Positions 1 through 8,536 of a DNA stretch of 64,000 nt are shown here, one piece after another. The position numbers were made by a program, and so were the translations under genes. The stretch is from Maricaulis sp. (GTDB lineage: Bacteria; Pseudomonadota; Alphaproteobacteria; Caulobacterales; Maricaulaceae). The stretch covers positions 27,277-91,276 of the forward strand of contig NZMJ01000134.1 of assembly GCA_002692855.1 (NCBI GenBank). Direction: 5' to 3'. The notes beneath the pieces are model-generated. The model made no database searches. It was not told the origin of the DNA and worked only from the letters and a program-made list of their open reading frames with translations. The stretch's first letter is position 1. Each line of letters begins with the position of its first letter.

Positions 1-715
1 GGGTCGACCAGGGCTTCAGGAAGGCCGCGGCCTTGGCATCATTGGTCTTGCCGAGGAAGGGCGGACGCGGCGGCAGGACGTGTTCGGCGGTCCGGTCGTG
101 TTCGCTTTCGGGCGTGCCGATGCGGAAATCGATGCCGCGCGGCCCGGCAATGTCGCTTCGCAGCATCCCGCCAATTGTCTTGCCGGACGTCCGCCGGGCG
201 ATGGCGTCGGCGAGAAATCCGAATGTGATCGGGTGGTAGCCCGAGCCCTGACCCCGCGACCAGAGCGGGTGCATGGCCGCGAGGCGATCCTCGATCAGGT
301 CCCGGTCGAACCAGTCGACGGCTTCCATCGGTTCGGGAATGCCGGCCAGGCCCGCCTGGTGCGACAGGGCCTCGGCCACCGTGACCTTGTCCTTCCCGGC
401 GTGGGCGAATTCCGGCCAATAGTCCGCAACCGGGGCGTCGTAGTCGATGAGGTCATCAGACACGAGCTTCGCCATCGCCATGGCGGTGACCGCCTTGCCG
501 GTCGAGAAGACGGGCACAATGGTGTCCTCAGCCCAAGGGCGGGACTTCTTGCGGTCGGCCCAGCCGCCCCACAGATCGATGACGGTCTCGCCATCGATCA
601 TCAGGCAAAAGGCGGCGCCAATCTCGTCGCCGGTCTGCCAGTTGGCGGCGAAGGCGTCGCGCACCGGCTCGAAGCCGGGCGCGGTTGTTCCATGAATCTC
701 GGGTGTCTCAGTCAT
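1..715 (-). CDS. Serine hydrolase, beta-lactamase/esterase (class C-like) family, 3' end cut off
   Basis: The first 238 codons are present and the gene runs off the left edge. The class C beta-lactamase / family VIII esterase SxxK nucleophile motif is visible as STGK (Ser71, Lys74). It is followed by a GYHPIT segment (Tyr160) in the usual place of the catalytic YxN-type tyrosine. No signal peptide is seen, so it is probably a cytoplasmic esterase or transacylase rather than a periplasmic beta-lactamase. The ATG at 713-715 lies 10 bases after the pdxY stop, so the two are probably co-transcribed. The substrate cannot be predicted. Confidence 0.85.
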   Translation of the reverse strand, partial: MTETPEIHGTTAPGFEPVRDAFAANWQTGDEIGAAFCLMIDGETVIDLWGGWADRKKSRPWAEDTIVPVFSTGKAVTAMAMAKLVSDDLIDYDAPVADYWPEFAHAGKDKVTVAEALSHQAGLAGIPEPMEAVDWFDRDLIEDRLAAMHPLWSRGQGSGYHPITFGFLADAIARRTSGKTIGGMLRSDIAGPRGIDFRIGTPESEHDRTAEHVLPPRPPFLGKTNDAKAAAFLKPWST

Positions 716-725
716 GGCGAGGGAG

Positions 726-1589
726 CTAGCCGGTCACGGGCCGCGCCGCAAGACGGGCGTCGCTGCAGACCGGATGGAGACGAGCGCTCACGTCCGGAAG
801 TTCAAAGGCGTTCCATTCCCTTGCTTTCAGGAGCGTGTCCCAGATCGCCGTCGCGGCCGTGTCGAGCGCCATCTTCGGTTCGGCGCCGGTCAGGCGTTCG
901 GCAAGGAAGCCTGCGGTCAGGAGATCGCCCGTCCCGTGGGGAGCCTTGGCGAGCCTTTCATGGGTGATGCCGAGAGCGCCATGCGCGTCCGCGTAGAGGA
1001 CGCCAATCTCGTCATTGTTCTCAATCGACGACGCCAGAACAGGCTTGCCGAGCGCCTTCGCTGCGGTGAGTGCCTCGCCTGCGTTGCGTACCGGCAGTCC
1101 GGTCAGCCAGCCCAGCTCGAATGCATTGGGCGTGACGAGATCGGCGCGGGGGACAAGCTCGTCGCGGATCGCCTCGGCGACGGCGTCCGGAACATAGAGC
1201 CTGCCGTGATCGCCGATGATCGGGTCGACGACGACCACCGGTTCAGGGGCATAGGCGCAGACATTGTGGGCGGTGCGCGTCTGCACGGCGCGGATCGCGT
1301 CGATCGCCTCCGCCGCGCGCCTGACCTGCCCGGGGGTCGCGAAATAGCCGGTGAGGACCGCATCGGTCAGGGCGAAGAGGCCGTTCGCCTCGATCCCGCC
1401 CAGCGCACCGGAGAACAGGTCATCTGCGATGGCTCCCCCTCCGGGGTCGCCCCAGCCGGGGTGGCGGCCGAGCAGGACGGTCGGCACATGCATCGTGTCG
1501 ATCCCGCGCGCCTGCAGGGCTGACACGCTGACGGCGCCGCCGACGCGGCTGCCTGAGACCAGCGAAGAGAGGACGAGGACCATCGGCAT
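726..1589 (-). CDS. pdxY: Pyridoxal kinase, PfkB-related
   Basis: This 287-residue protein should phosphorylate pyridoxal in the vitamin B6 salvage pathway in the cytoplasm. The N-terminal VSGSRVGG strand/turn, the DPIIGD motif (about 122-127) and the GTGD anion-hole/catalytic motif (219-222, Asp222 as base) are those of PdxY/PdxK. The reading frame stays open upstream to about 2126, but that part lies antisense to the divergent lyase gene. The ATG at 1587-1589, or the second at 1581-1583, gives the normal family length. The downstream serine hydrolase follows after 10 bases. Start uncertain by two codons. Confidence 0.88.
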   Translation of the reverse strand: MPMVLVLSSLVSGSRVGGAVSVSALQARGIDTMHVPTVLLGRHPGWGDPGGGAIADDLFSGALGGIEANGLFALTDAVLTGYFATPGQVRRAAEAIDAIRAVQTRTAHNVCAYAPEPVVVVDPIIGDHGRLYVPDAVAEAIRDELVPRADLVTPNAFELGWLTGLPVRNAGEALTAAKALGKPVLASSIENNDEIGVLYADAHGALGITHERLAKAPHGTGDLLTAGFLAERLTGAEPKMALDTAATAIWDTLLKAREWNAFELPDVSARLHPVCSDARLAARPVTG

Positions 1590-1610
1590 GGTCCGTGGTA
1601 TAGGGCGGAC

Positions 1611-2468
1611 ATGAGCCAAAGCGAAGCGATTCAACCGCTCTTGCGGTCCGCCCTGTTCGTCCCCGCCAGCCGTCCGTCCGCCATCGAGAAGGCGGCAGGG
1701 CTGGGCGCGGATCTGTTGATGCTCGACCTCGAGGACGCCGTTGGCGAGGGCGACAAAAGCGAGGCGCGCGAAGCCGTGGGCATGGCAATCTCGCTGTGGC
1801 GCGGCGCGGGCGTCAGCGCGGCAATCCGCATCAATGGGACCGATACCGGCTTCTGGCGGGACGACCTCGCCGCCGCGTCGGATGCCGACTTCATCGTCAT
1901 TCCGAAAGTCGACGGGGTGGCCGACCTCGAGGCCGTCCGCACTGCTGCACCGGACGGACCAAAGCTGATCGCGATGATCGAGACACCGCACGCGGTGATG
2001 AGCCTGCCGGCCCTGATGGCATCGGCGGAAGGGGTAGGGCTGGCCGGACTGATTGCGGGCACGAATGACCTCGCCAAGGCGCTGCGCCTGCCGGCGGACC
2101 GGACGCGCACCGGGCTGGTGCCGCACCTGGCGTCAATGGTGCTGGCCGGGCGAGCGGCCGGCCTGTTCGTACTCGACGGCGTGTTCAACGCCTACCGGGA
2201 CGATGAAGGCTTCGAGCTGGAGGCCCATCAGGGCAAGGCGCTGGGGTTTGACGGGAAGTCACTGATCCACCCGGCCCAGGTGCCGCTGGCCAACCGGGTC
2301 TTCGCGCCGACACCCGCCGAGATCGAGCGCGCCCACGCCATTGTGTCGGCATTCGCGGATGCCCCCGGCAAGGGCGCGATCCCGTTCGACGGCGAAATGA
2401 TCGAACAGCTGCACCGGGAACGGGCCGAAGCCCTGATCCGTTCGGTGGAAGAAAGGACAACACGATGA
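1611..2468 (+). CDS. HpcH/HpaI aldolase/citrate lyase family protein (CitE-like)
   Basis: This 285-residue TIM-barrel lyase belongs to the CitE / malyl-CoA lyase family, which cleaves or forms C-C bonds of acyl-CoA or hydroxy-acid substrates with Mg2+. Family landmarks are LRSALFVPA near the N-terminus, the DLEDAV metal/substrate loop (about 39-44), the IRING arginine (about 73) and MIETPHAV with its metal-binding glutamate. It has no CitD or CitF partner here, so it is not a citrate lyase complex. A stand-alone malyl- or citramalyl-CoA lyase or thioesterase is more likely. It is divergent from pdxY (21 bases between starts) and overlaps the next gene by ATGA. Confidence 0.82.
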   Translation: MSQSEAIQPLLRSALFVPASRPSAIEKAAGLGADLLMLDLEDAVGEGDKSEAREAVGMAISLWRGAGVSAAIRINGTDTGFWRDDLAAASDADFIVIPKVDGVADLEAVRTAAPDGPKLIAMIETPHAVMSLPALMASAEGVGLAGLIAGTNDLAKALRLPADRTRTGLVPHLASMVLAGRAAGLFVLDGVFNAYRDDEGFELEAHQGKALGFDGKSLIHPAQVPLANRVFAPTPAEIERAHAIVSAFADAPGKGAIPFDGEMIEQLHRERAEALIRSVEERTTR

Positions 2469-2821
2469 GCCTCGAAACGCCGGTCATCTGGCACAATCCG
2501 CGCTGCACCAAGTCACGCCAGACCCTGGCGCTGATGGAGCAGAAGGGCATCAGTCCGCGCATCCGTCTCTACCTGGAGGACCATCCTTCCGAAGCGGAGA
2601 TCCGCGAAGTCGTGGAACGGCTGGGACTCGACAGCGCGCGCGACCTGATGCGGGTCAAGGAAGCCGAATACAAGCAGCTCGGACTCGACAAGGTCGACAA
2701 CGAAGCCGCCCTCGTCTCGGCGATGGCGAAAACCCCGAAGCTGATCGAACGCCCGGTCGTGATGAAGGGCAAGCGCGCCCGGATCGGCCGCCCGCCGGAA
2801 GACGTGATCGACATTCTTTAG
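2465..2821 (+). CDS. arsC: ArsC/Spx-family reductase (glutaredoxin-dependent arsenate reductase type)
   Basis: This 118-residue thioredoxin-fold protein has the HNPRCTKSR active site with the single catalytic Cys14, and later arginines (KLIERPVV, KGKRARIGRP) that bind the oxyanion in ArsC. It is translationally coupled to the upstream lyase through an ATGA overlap and has no arsR or arsenite pump beside it. It could therefore be a YfgD/YffB-like member rather than a dedicated arsenic-resistance enzyme. A second, unrelated ArsC type lies at 15622. Family sure, substrate less so. Confidence 0.83.
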   Translation: MSLETPVIWHNPRCTKSRQTLALMEQKGISPRIRLYLEDHPSEAEIREVVERLGLDSARDLMRVKEAEYKQLGLDKVDNEAALVSAMAKTPKLIERPVVMKGKRARIGRPPEDVIDIL

Positions 2822-2851
2822 GCTGTCGACCTTTACGGACGACCGACCGCC

Positions 2852-2918
2852 GTCACCCCCGCGAAGGCGGGGGTCCAGTTTCGCCGTTGTTCTGGATTCC
2901 CGCCTGCGCGGGAATGAC
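2852..2918. repeat. Pair of intergenic palindromes (REP/ICR-like)
   Basis: Two hairpins sit between convergent genes. The first has a 7-bp stem at 2856-2862/2867-2873. The second has an 8-bp stem at 2896-2903/2908-2915. Each is flanked by GTCA/TGAC and CCAG/CTGG ends in opposite orientation. This is the layout of dispersed palindromic units in proteobacterial genomes. With arsC (+) and the peptidase (-) converging here, they may also stop transcription, although no T-run follows. Confidence 0.7.
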
Positions 2919-2936
2919 CGCGTGTGTGGGTCGGAC

Positions 2937-4697
2937 CTACTCCCCCTGCTGCGCGGCGATCCACGCGGTCATGTGCGCATCAAGGAAGTCGAGCGGCACG
3001 CCGCCATTTTCCAGCATTGCGTCATGGAAGGCGCGGATGTCGAAATCCTCGCCGAGGGCTTCTTCGGCGCGGGCCCGCAGGTCGCGCATCAGGAGTTCGC
3101 CCGACTTGTAGGCAAGCGCCTGGCCCGGCCAGGAGATGTAGCGGCTGACCTCGGTGCGGACATTGTGCGGCGCGAGGGCCGAGTTTTCGAGGAAGCAGGC
3201 CTCGGCCTGTTCACGGGTCCAGCCATACCAGTGAATGCCGGTATCGACGACGAGGCGGCAGGCGCGCCACATCTCGTAGGTCAGGCGGCCGAAGCGCTCA
3301 TAAGGCGTCGTATAGAGGCCCATGTCCTCGGCGAGCGTCTCGGTATAGAGGCCCCAGCCTTCACCGAAGGCGGTGATGTATGCGTTGCGGCGGAATTCCG
3401 GAACGTCCTCCATCTCCTGCGACAGCGCGATCTGGAGGTGGTGGCCCGGCATTGCCTCGTGCACGGTCAGCGAGGGCAGGTTGTAGAGCGGGCGCTGGGA
3501 AAGATTGTAGGTGTTGACCATGTAACCGCCAGCGACGCCGTTTTCGGCATCACCCGGCCAGTAACGGCCGGTGGTATAGGTCGGTGCGATCGAGGCCGGG
3601 ACCGGCCGCACGCCATAGGGCAGGCGCGGTAGGCGGCCGAAGAAGCGCGGCAGCTGGTCGTCGGCGCGCTTGGCGATCCAGGCGGCATGCATCAGCAATT
3701 CTTCTTCCGTCTCGGCGTAGAATTGCGGATCGGTGCGCAGGAAGTTCAGGAAATCGGCAAAGCTGCCTTCGAACTCGACCTCCGCGATGATGGCGTCCAT
3801 CTCGCCGCGGATGCGTTCGACCTCTGCGAGTCCACGCGCGTGGACTTCCTCGGGGCTGGTATCGAGCGTGGTGTGGTAGCGCACCAGCGTCTGGTAGAGG
3901 GCGCGGCCATCCGGGACTTCGGAAATGCCCAGGCTGTCGCGCGAACCCGGTATGTATTCGGACTCGAACCAGTCCGCGAGCTCGGTGTAGGCGGGCAGAA
4001 CGGTGTCAGAGATCACGGCGAGACCTTCGCCGCGCAGGCGCTCGCGCTCGGCCGGGCTCATGCTGGCGGGCAGGTTGTTGAACGGCGCGAAGAAGTCGCT
4101 CTCCTCGGCGCTGGTGTTCGCGATGGCGCGCATCTGGTCGAGAACGCCGGGCAGGATGTTGCGCGGCTGGACGAAGCCCGTGGAGAGGCCGTTTTCCATC
4201 CACGCACGATTCTGGTTCAGGAAAAGCGGAACAGCCTCGAGGCGCGCAATCCAGTCTTCGGCATCCGCAACCGAACGCAGGCGGGTCGAGGCAGCCGTGT
4301 AGACCGGGCCGGTGAAGAAGCCGCTGTCATTGGAAAAGGGGACGCGCTCCATCTGGAAGGGCGCCAGCTCGACCCGGTAGCGCAGGAGGTAATCCAGGAC
4401 CGCGTAGGAGACCTGGTCATTCTCCGCAAGATTGTCGGCCTCGATCGCTTCAAGGCGGTCGAGGAAGGCCAGCTCGGCGGCATTGCGCGACTCGACGGTT
4501 GCACTCGACAGGTCTGCCCATCGGCGTGCGGCCTCGCGGTCACCGTCCCGGCCTTCGCCGACCGGGTCGCCCGCCGATTCGTGGGCTTCGAATTCGGCAA
4601 TCAGTGCCGCGAAATCATCGGCATCGTCGGCCCATGCCGATGTGGCCGACACGGGCGCAGACAGAAGGGCCAGTGCGGCCAGGGTGGTGCGGATCAT
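2937..4697 (-). CDS. Secreted DUF885 family zinc metallopeptidase
   Basis: This 586-residue protein has an N-terminal signal peptide (hydrophobic ALALLSAPV, cut near ASAWA-DD). The DUF885 metal motif HEAMPGHH is at 413-420 and the downstream glutamate motif EGWGLY at about 446-450, which points to a gluzincin-like peptidase in the periplasm or outside. The length is typical. The start has a GGGGAG ribosome-binding site 6 bases upstream. It is monocistronic or followed only by the palindromes at 2852. Substrate unknown; probably peptide or dipeptide turnover. Confidence 0.88.
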   Translation of the reverse strand: MIRTTLAALALLSAPVSATSAWADDADDFAALIAEFEAHESAGDPVGEGRDGDREAARRWADLSSATVESRNAAELAFLDRLEAIEADNLAENDQVSYAVLDYLLRYRVELAPFQMERVPFSNDSGFFTGPVYTAASTRLRSVADAEDWIARLEAVPLFLNQNRAWMENGLSTGFVQPRNILPGVLDQMRAIANTSAEESDFFAPFNNLPASMSPAERERLRGEGLAVISDTVLPAYTELADWFESEYIPGSRDSLGISEVPDGRALYQTLVRYHTTLDTSPEEVHARGLAEVERIRGEMDAIIAEVEFEGSFADFLNFLRTDPQFYAETEEELLMHAAWIAKRADDQLPRFFGRLPRLPYGVRPVPASIAPTYTTGRYWPGDAENGVAGGYMVNTYNLSQRPLYNLPSLTVHEAMPGHHLQIALSQEMEDVPEFRRNAYITAFGEGWGLYTETLAEDMGLYTTPYERFGRLTYEMWRACRLVVDTGIHWYGWTREQAEACFLENSALAPHNVRTEVSRYISWPGQALAYKSGELLMRDLRARAEEALGEDFDIRAFHDAMLENGGVPLDFLDAHMTAWIAAQQGE

Positions 4698-4777
4698 GGA
4701 AAACTCCCCGAGTGATGTTCTTGGGGGAGAGTCTAGCCGCAGGACGACGCGCGCGTCAGCCCCAAATCCCTGCGCGC

Positions 4778-6460
4778 CTAGACCGGCAATCCCGCAAGAC
4801 GGGCGGCGCAGCCATTGGCAGCCAGATCGCCCTCCGCCGGAATGATGCGCTGCAATCGCCGCGTCTCGCCGGTCGCCGGGCGATAGCGCAGGTCCTGCGT
4901 CCCGGCTTCTGACCGGACCCGTAGGACGCTGTCCACGCTGGCATCGCCCACCGCGCCTTCCAGCCGTTCGAGAATGACCATGCCGGGGCGGAATCCGGCA
5001 GGCCAGGCGGGGCCGTCCCGGTCGACTGCGGAGATGACGAATTGCCCGTCCTCGTTGCGGTCCCCGGTCATGCCGTAATCGAAGACCGGCTCATCGACCG
5101 TTTCCACGGTACCGCAGGGGCCGAAGGTGTCACGGGCCAGCTCGACCGGCTCGCCGTTTTCGATGTGGCGGGTCACCAAGCCGGAGATGTCCACCCCGGT
5201 GACCGACAGGACGGTCGCGGCGAAGCGGGCGGGTGCGGGCCCCTCGTCTGCGGCATCGCGCATCGCCATGATGACATCGTCCAGATCGAATTCACCGCCT
5301 GTCCGGGTGCGGATCTCGTGGTCAACGAGGGCGGCGAAGATCTCGCCGCGATGATAAGGCAGGCGCTGCGCGTCCCGGTTCTGCCAGAATTGTTCGCCGA
5401 TCACCGCGTTGGGCGCATCGCGCAGCGGAGAGGACGCATTCTCCGCGAGGACAACGTTCCAGTGAGCCAGAGCAGTCTGGGCCGGCCAGATGCCGCCCCG
5501 CACTCCGGCGCGCGTGGTCAGGAAATCGGTAAACCCCTCGGAGAACCAGTATCCGGCGGCTTCGTCGCCCGGGTCACCGGGCAGGGCGCCGCCCAGCCGC
5601 TTGATGTTCCAGGTATGGGTGTGCTCGTGCGCGAGAATCCGGGTCAGCGTTTCGAGGTCGGCATCGGTCGTCACGAACATGGCGAAGGAATCGTCGAGAT
5701 TGGTGCCGCCGATGCTGGTCCAGCCCTCGTCGGCCTCGAGCGGCAGGACGGTGACGAGATAGGGTTCGCCCTCGGCTTCCCAATAGGCGAGATTGCCGGT
5801 GATGACCGTCTCGACCTGGTTCATGAAGGTCGTGTCGTCGACATCGATCGCACCGCGCATCGCGATGCGGATGTCGGCGCCGGAAACGCGCCGTGTCTCG
5901 ACCCGGAAATCGCCTGCCACGATCACACTGGCCCCCAGTGCCGTGTAATCGAGACCGTCGTGCTGGAGATCCGAGGCCAGCGCCCAGCCATTGGGCACGA
6001 CCAGGTCGACCCTCACCCCGGCTTCGCGGTCCCGGTCCGGCTCGGCGAAAATGGTGTGGCCGATCAGGTGGACATAGCCGGGCTCGGCATAGGGGCGGTA
6101 GTAGTCGTCCGTCGCGGCGCGCGGGGGGCCGGACCGGTCCGGGACGACCTGATAGCGAACGACCAGTTCTGCGCCGGGGGCGTGGGTGATCTCGCGGCGT
6201 TCCGGGGCGGTGGCGGGCGCAAACGCCGCGTCTTCGCCCGAAACCTGCAAGTCGTGGACGACCCGCCAGAGCTCGCTCTCGCCGCCCCAGAAATCCGGCA
6301 AGTCGAGCCCTGTCTGACCGTCCTCGTCTCCGGTGAAGCGCAGTTCGACCCGGATCGTGGCGGGGGCCGTACCGTCGGCTTCGACCGTGACGGTGTAATG
6401 GGCGTCGATGATTGCCGGTTCACTCAATGCCGCCGCTGCGGCCAGAATCGCTACGAGCAT
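4778..6460 (-). CDS. Secreted M61-like metallopeptidase (glycyl aminopeptidase family)
   Basis: This 560-residue protein has a short signal peptide (MLVAILAAAAALSEP). The zinc motif HEHTH is at 278-282 and the third ligand/catalytic glutamate is in WFSEGF at about 308, as in M61. A PDZ-like C-terminal domain (GDRNEDGQF onward) carries the GMVILERLEG stretch. An in-frame GTG lies 15 bases upstream at 6473-6475, but the AGGGA ribosome-binding site sits just before the ATG at 6458-6460, so that ATG is chosen. It lies in the same direction as DUF885 with an 80-base gap. Likely a periplasmic or outer-membrane-facing aminopeptidase. Confidence 0.85.
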   Translation of the reverse strand: MLVAILAAAAALSEPAIIDAHYTVTVEADGTAPATIRVELRFTGDEDGQTGLDLPDFWGGESELWRVVHDLQVSGEDAAFAPATAPERREITHAPGAELVVRYQVVPDRSGPPRAATDDYYRPYAEPGYVHLIGHTIFAEPDRDREAGVRVDLVVPNGWALASDLQHDGLDYTALGASVIVAGDFRVETRRVSGADIRIAMRGAIDVDDTTFMNQVETVITGNLAYWEAEGEPYLVTVLPLEADEGWTSIGGTNLDDSFAMFVTTDADLETLTRILAHEHTHTWNIKRLGGALPGDPGDEAAGYWFSEGFTDFLTTRAGVRGGIWPAQTALAHWNVVLAENASSPLRDAPNAVIGEQFWQNRDAQRLPYHRGEIFAALVDHEIRTRTGGEFDLDDVIMAMRDAADEGPAPARFAATVLSVTGVDISGLVTRHIENGEPVELARDTFGPCGTVETVDEPVFDYGMTGDRNEDGQFVISAVDRDGPAWPAGFRPGMVILERLEGAVGDASVDSVLRVRSEAGTQDLRYRPATGETRRLQRIIPAEGDLAANGCAARLAGLPV

Positions 6461-6551
6461 GGTGTCCCTACCCACTATTCAGGCAGGAAGCATGATCCGC
6501 CCGCGCGCGCGGAGCCAGTTAAGCTTCGTTCAGTTTTCGGCGAGGTTCGGC

Positions 6552-7430
6552 TTAGTCTTCCTCGCCGGACCTGCGATCCTCGGGGCGCAGCCCGATCCGC
6601 TTCCTGACCTGCGCGTCGACGAATTTCTCGGGCAGCAGGCGGGGCAGGGACCAGTTGGTCAGGCGCTGGGGCACTTCAGCATAGCGCAGGCGCGGGCTGT
6701 CGGCGGTCAGGGCGTGGTGGACGCGTCGGCCGATGCGTTCGGGCGGCAAGCCCTCGGGGCCGCTTTTCTGCATCCATTTCATGACCCGGTTCATGGCGGG
6801 GACGTAGTCGGTATCGCGGTACTGTTCGACATCGATCTCCTCGGCCTTGTCCCAGATCGGGGTGGCGACCGCTCCGGGACCGATCAGGACACAGTTGATG
6901 CCGTAAAGCCCCAATTCCTTGCGCAGTGACTTGGTCATCCCCTCAAGCGCATGCTTGGACGCCGCATAGGGACCCACGAAGGGCATGCCCATCTTTCCGG
7001 CGACCGACGACATCATCACGATCCGGCCGGGCTCGCCGATCCGGCCATCCTCGGCGCCCAGCAGGGGGGCGAAGGCCTGAACCGTGCGCAGGACGCCCAG
7101 CACGTTCACGTCCATCTGCTTTTCAACTTCGCTGATATTGATGTGCAGCAGAGGTCCGGCGACGGCGATGCCGGCATTGCAGACAAGGCCGTCCAGCGTG
7201 GATTGACCCAGCGCGGCGCGAACCTGATCGGCTGCGGCCTTCAGCGTCGCTGCCTGGGTGACGTCCATCTTCAGCGGGGTGACCTTGTCGGCGAAATCCG
7301 ATTTCAACCGCGCAGCATCCTCGTCCTTCCGTATCCCCGCGAAAACGTGGAAACCCTTTTCGATCAGAACTTTCGTGGTGGCGTGACCGATCCCGGTCGA
7401 GGCGCCCGTGACAACGGCGGTCTGGGACAT
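6552..7430 (-). CDS. Short-chain dehydrogenase/reductase (SDR)
   Basis: A 292-residue classical SDR with the NAD(P)-binding TGASTGIG (8-15), CNAG (about 84-87), the SS catalytic serine region (141-142) and YAASK (Tyr155, Lys159). It carries an extra C-terminal tail of about 50 residues ending in a basic/acidic stretch, so it may associate with membranes or lipid substrates. A GGGAG ribosome-binding site precedes the ATG. Substrate cannot be predicted. It is divergent from the sdh operon across a 304-base regulatory gap. Confidence 0.87.
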   Translation of the reverse strand: MSQTAVVTGASTGIGHATTKVLIEKGFHVFAGIRKDEDAARLKSDFADKVTPLKMDVTQAATLKAAADQVRAALGQSTLDGLVCNAGIAVAGPLLHINISEVEKQMDVNVLGVLRTVQAFAPLLGAEDGRIGEPGRIVMMSSVAGKMGMPFVGPYAASKHALEGMTKSLRKELGLYGINCVLIGPGAVATPIWDKAEEIDVEQYRDTDYVPAMNRVMKWMQKSGPEGLPPERIGRRVHHALTADSPRLRYAEVPQRLTNWSLPRLLPEKFVDAQVRKRIGLRPEDRRSGEED

Positions 7431-7547
7431 CGGGGTCTCCCTACGTTTCTCTCGGGCAACCTAGACCGTTTCGCATTACAAACCAGCCGAAACCCGTTCC
7501 GAGACCAAGAACACACAGGGCGATTAAGGGCGGGGAGCAGGCCACCT

Positions 7548-7606
7548 GCATCATTTGATGCTGCCGGGCGCCATCGTCCGCTCGGTGAGATTCTGCATTG
7601 CGATGC
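7548..7606. promoter_or_regulatory. Two GCAT/ATGC palindromes upstream of sdhC
   Basis: The 304-base gap 7431-7734 holds no credible gene. Within it, GCATCA-TT-TGATGC (7548-7561) and GCAT-TGCG-ATGC (7595-7606) are palindromes about 46 bases apart, upstream of the candidate sdh promoter. They look like operator sites for a dimeric regulator, but no regulator is identified. Confidence 0.35.
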
Positions 7607-7616
7607 TGCACCCGCG

Positions 7617-7644
7617 TTGACCCTTGCCGCTCCGGGTCTATTCT
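7617..7644 (+). promoter_or_regulatory. Candidate promoter for sdhCDAB
   Basis: TTGACC (7617-7622) and TATTCT (7639-7644) are separated by 16 bases, about 90 bases upstream of sdhC. It is the best sigma-70-type match in the gap. The -10 element is only a partial match to the Caulobacter consensus. Confidence 0.4.
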
Positions 7645-7734
7645 CCGGCAGACATTCGTTTGACCGGTGATTTGCTCGAGGCTCTGCCTTGCTGGGGGGC
7701 AGCCGCCGGTCCCGACCGCGAAAGGGACGAAGCG

Positions 7735-8139
7735 ATGACGTCGGAGACTTCTGATCCGCGTCCGCTATCACCACACCTGCAGGTGTGGCGCTGGCACGCG
7801 ACCATGCTCACCTCCATCCTGCACCGGGTCACCGGCATCGGCCTTTATATCGGCGCAGCCGCGCTGACGGTGTGGCTGGTGATGCTGGCAACCGGCACGA
7901 ATGGCAGCGTCAGCTTCCTGTTCGAGGGCGCGATGGCCTGGGTTACGCGCGCCGGGCTGATCGTGCTGACGGCGTGCGTCGCCTTTCATTGGTTCAACGG
8001 GCTGCGCTTCCTGTTCTGGGACGCGGGCAAGGGCTTTGATCCCAAGGGGTCGAGCCAGCGCTCCGTGGTCATCCTGATCGCCGCCTTCCTGGCGACGGGC
8101 ATCGTGTGGACGATTTTCCTGACCGGAGGTGCGGCATGA
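7735..8139 (+). CDS. sdhC: Succinate dehydrogenase cytochrome b556 subunit
   Basis: A 134-residue membrane anchor of complex II. The SPHLQVWRWH and SILHRVTG segments before the first helix are the family signature (quinone-site Ser/Arg), and FHWFNGLR in the second helix carries the candidate haem-ligand histidine. Three membrane helices are visible. The frame extends upstream to 7624, but the AAAGGGA site at 7721-7727 marks the ATG at 7735. First gene of the sdh operon, overlapping sdhD by ATGA. Confidence 0.93.
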   Translation: MTSETSDPRPLSPHLQVWRWHATMLTSILHRVTGIGLYIGAAALTVWLVMLATGTNGSVSFLFEGAMAWVTRAGLIVLTACVAFHWFNGLRFLFWDAGKGFDPKGSSQRSVVILIAAFLATGIVWTIFLTGGAA

Positions 8140-8513
8140 GCGGCATGATGACTCCGCGCAAGCGGGTTCGCGGCTACGGTGCCGCAGGGTCGGGCACCGG
8201 GCACTTCATCCAGCAACGGGTCAGCGCGATCGCGCTCTTCATCCTGATGCCGATTTTCGTGATCACGCTGGGGCTGGCCGGTGCGCCTGACCCCGACGCC
8301 TCGCGCGCCTTCTTCGGTTCGCCGCTGGGCGCGCTCGTATCACTGCTGACGATGAGCGCGGCGCTTTATCACGGGCGGTTGGGCGTCCAGGTCGTGATCG
8401 AGGATTACATCCACAAGACCTCGACCAAGGCGACGCTTCTGATCGTCAACACCTTCCTCGCCGCGGGTCTTTGGCTCGCCGGCGTCTATTCGCTTCTCAC
8501 GTTGGCGCTCTAG
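8136..8513 (+). CDS. sdhD: Succinate dehydrogenase hydrophobic membrane anchor subunit
   Basis: A 125-residue second membrane anchor of complex II with three hydrophobic helices. [12 protein letters not shown] precedes helix 1, and [16 protein letters not shown] follows helix 2 and holds the likely haem histidine and the quinone-site Asp/Tyr region. It starts at the ATG overlapping the sdhC stop (8136-8139), with GGAGG just upstream inside sdhC. Confidence 0.92.
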   Translation: MSGMMTPRKRVRGYGAAGSGTGHFIQQRVSAIALFILMPIFVITLGLAGAPDPDASRAFFGSPLGALVSLLTMSAALYHGRLGVQVVIEDYIHKTSTKATLLIVNTFLAAGLWLAGVYSLLTLAL

Positions 8514-8536
8514 GCGCGCTCCAGGACCGGTATCCG

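Noticed and set aside
1590-2126. N-terminal extension of pdxY in the same frame
   Set aside because: It is antisense to the CitE-like gene and would give a kinase far longer than the family.
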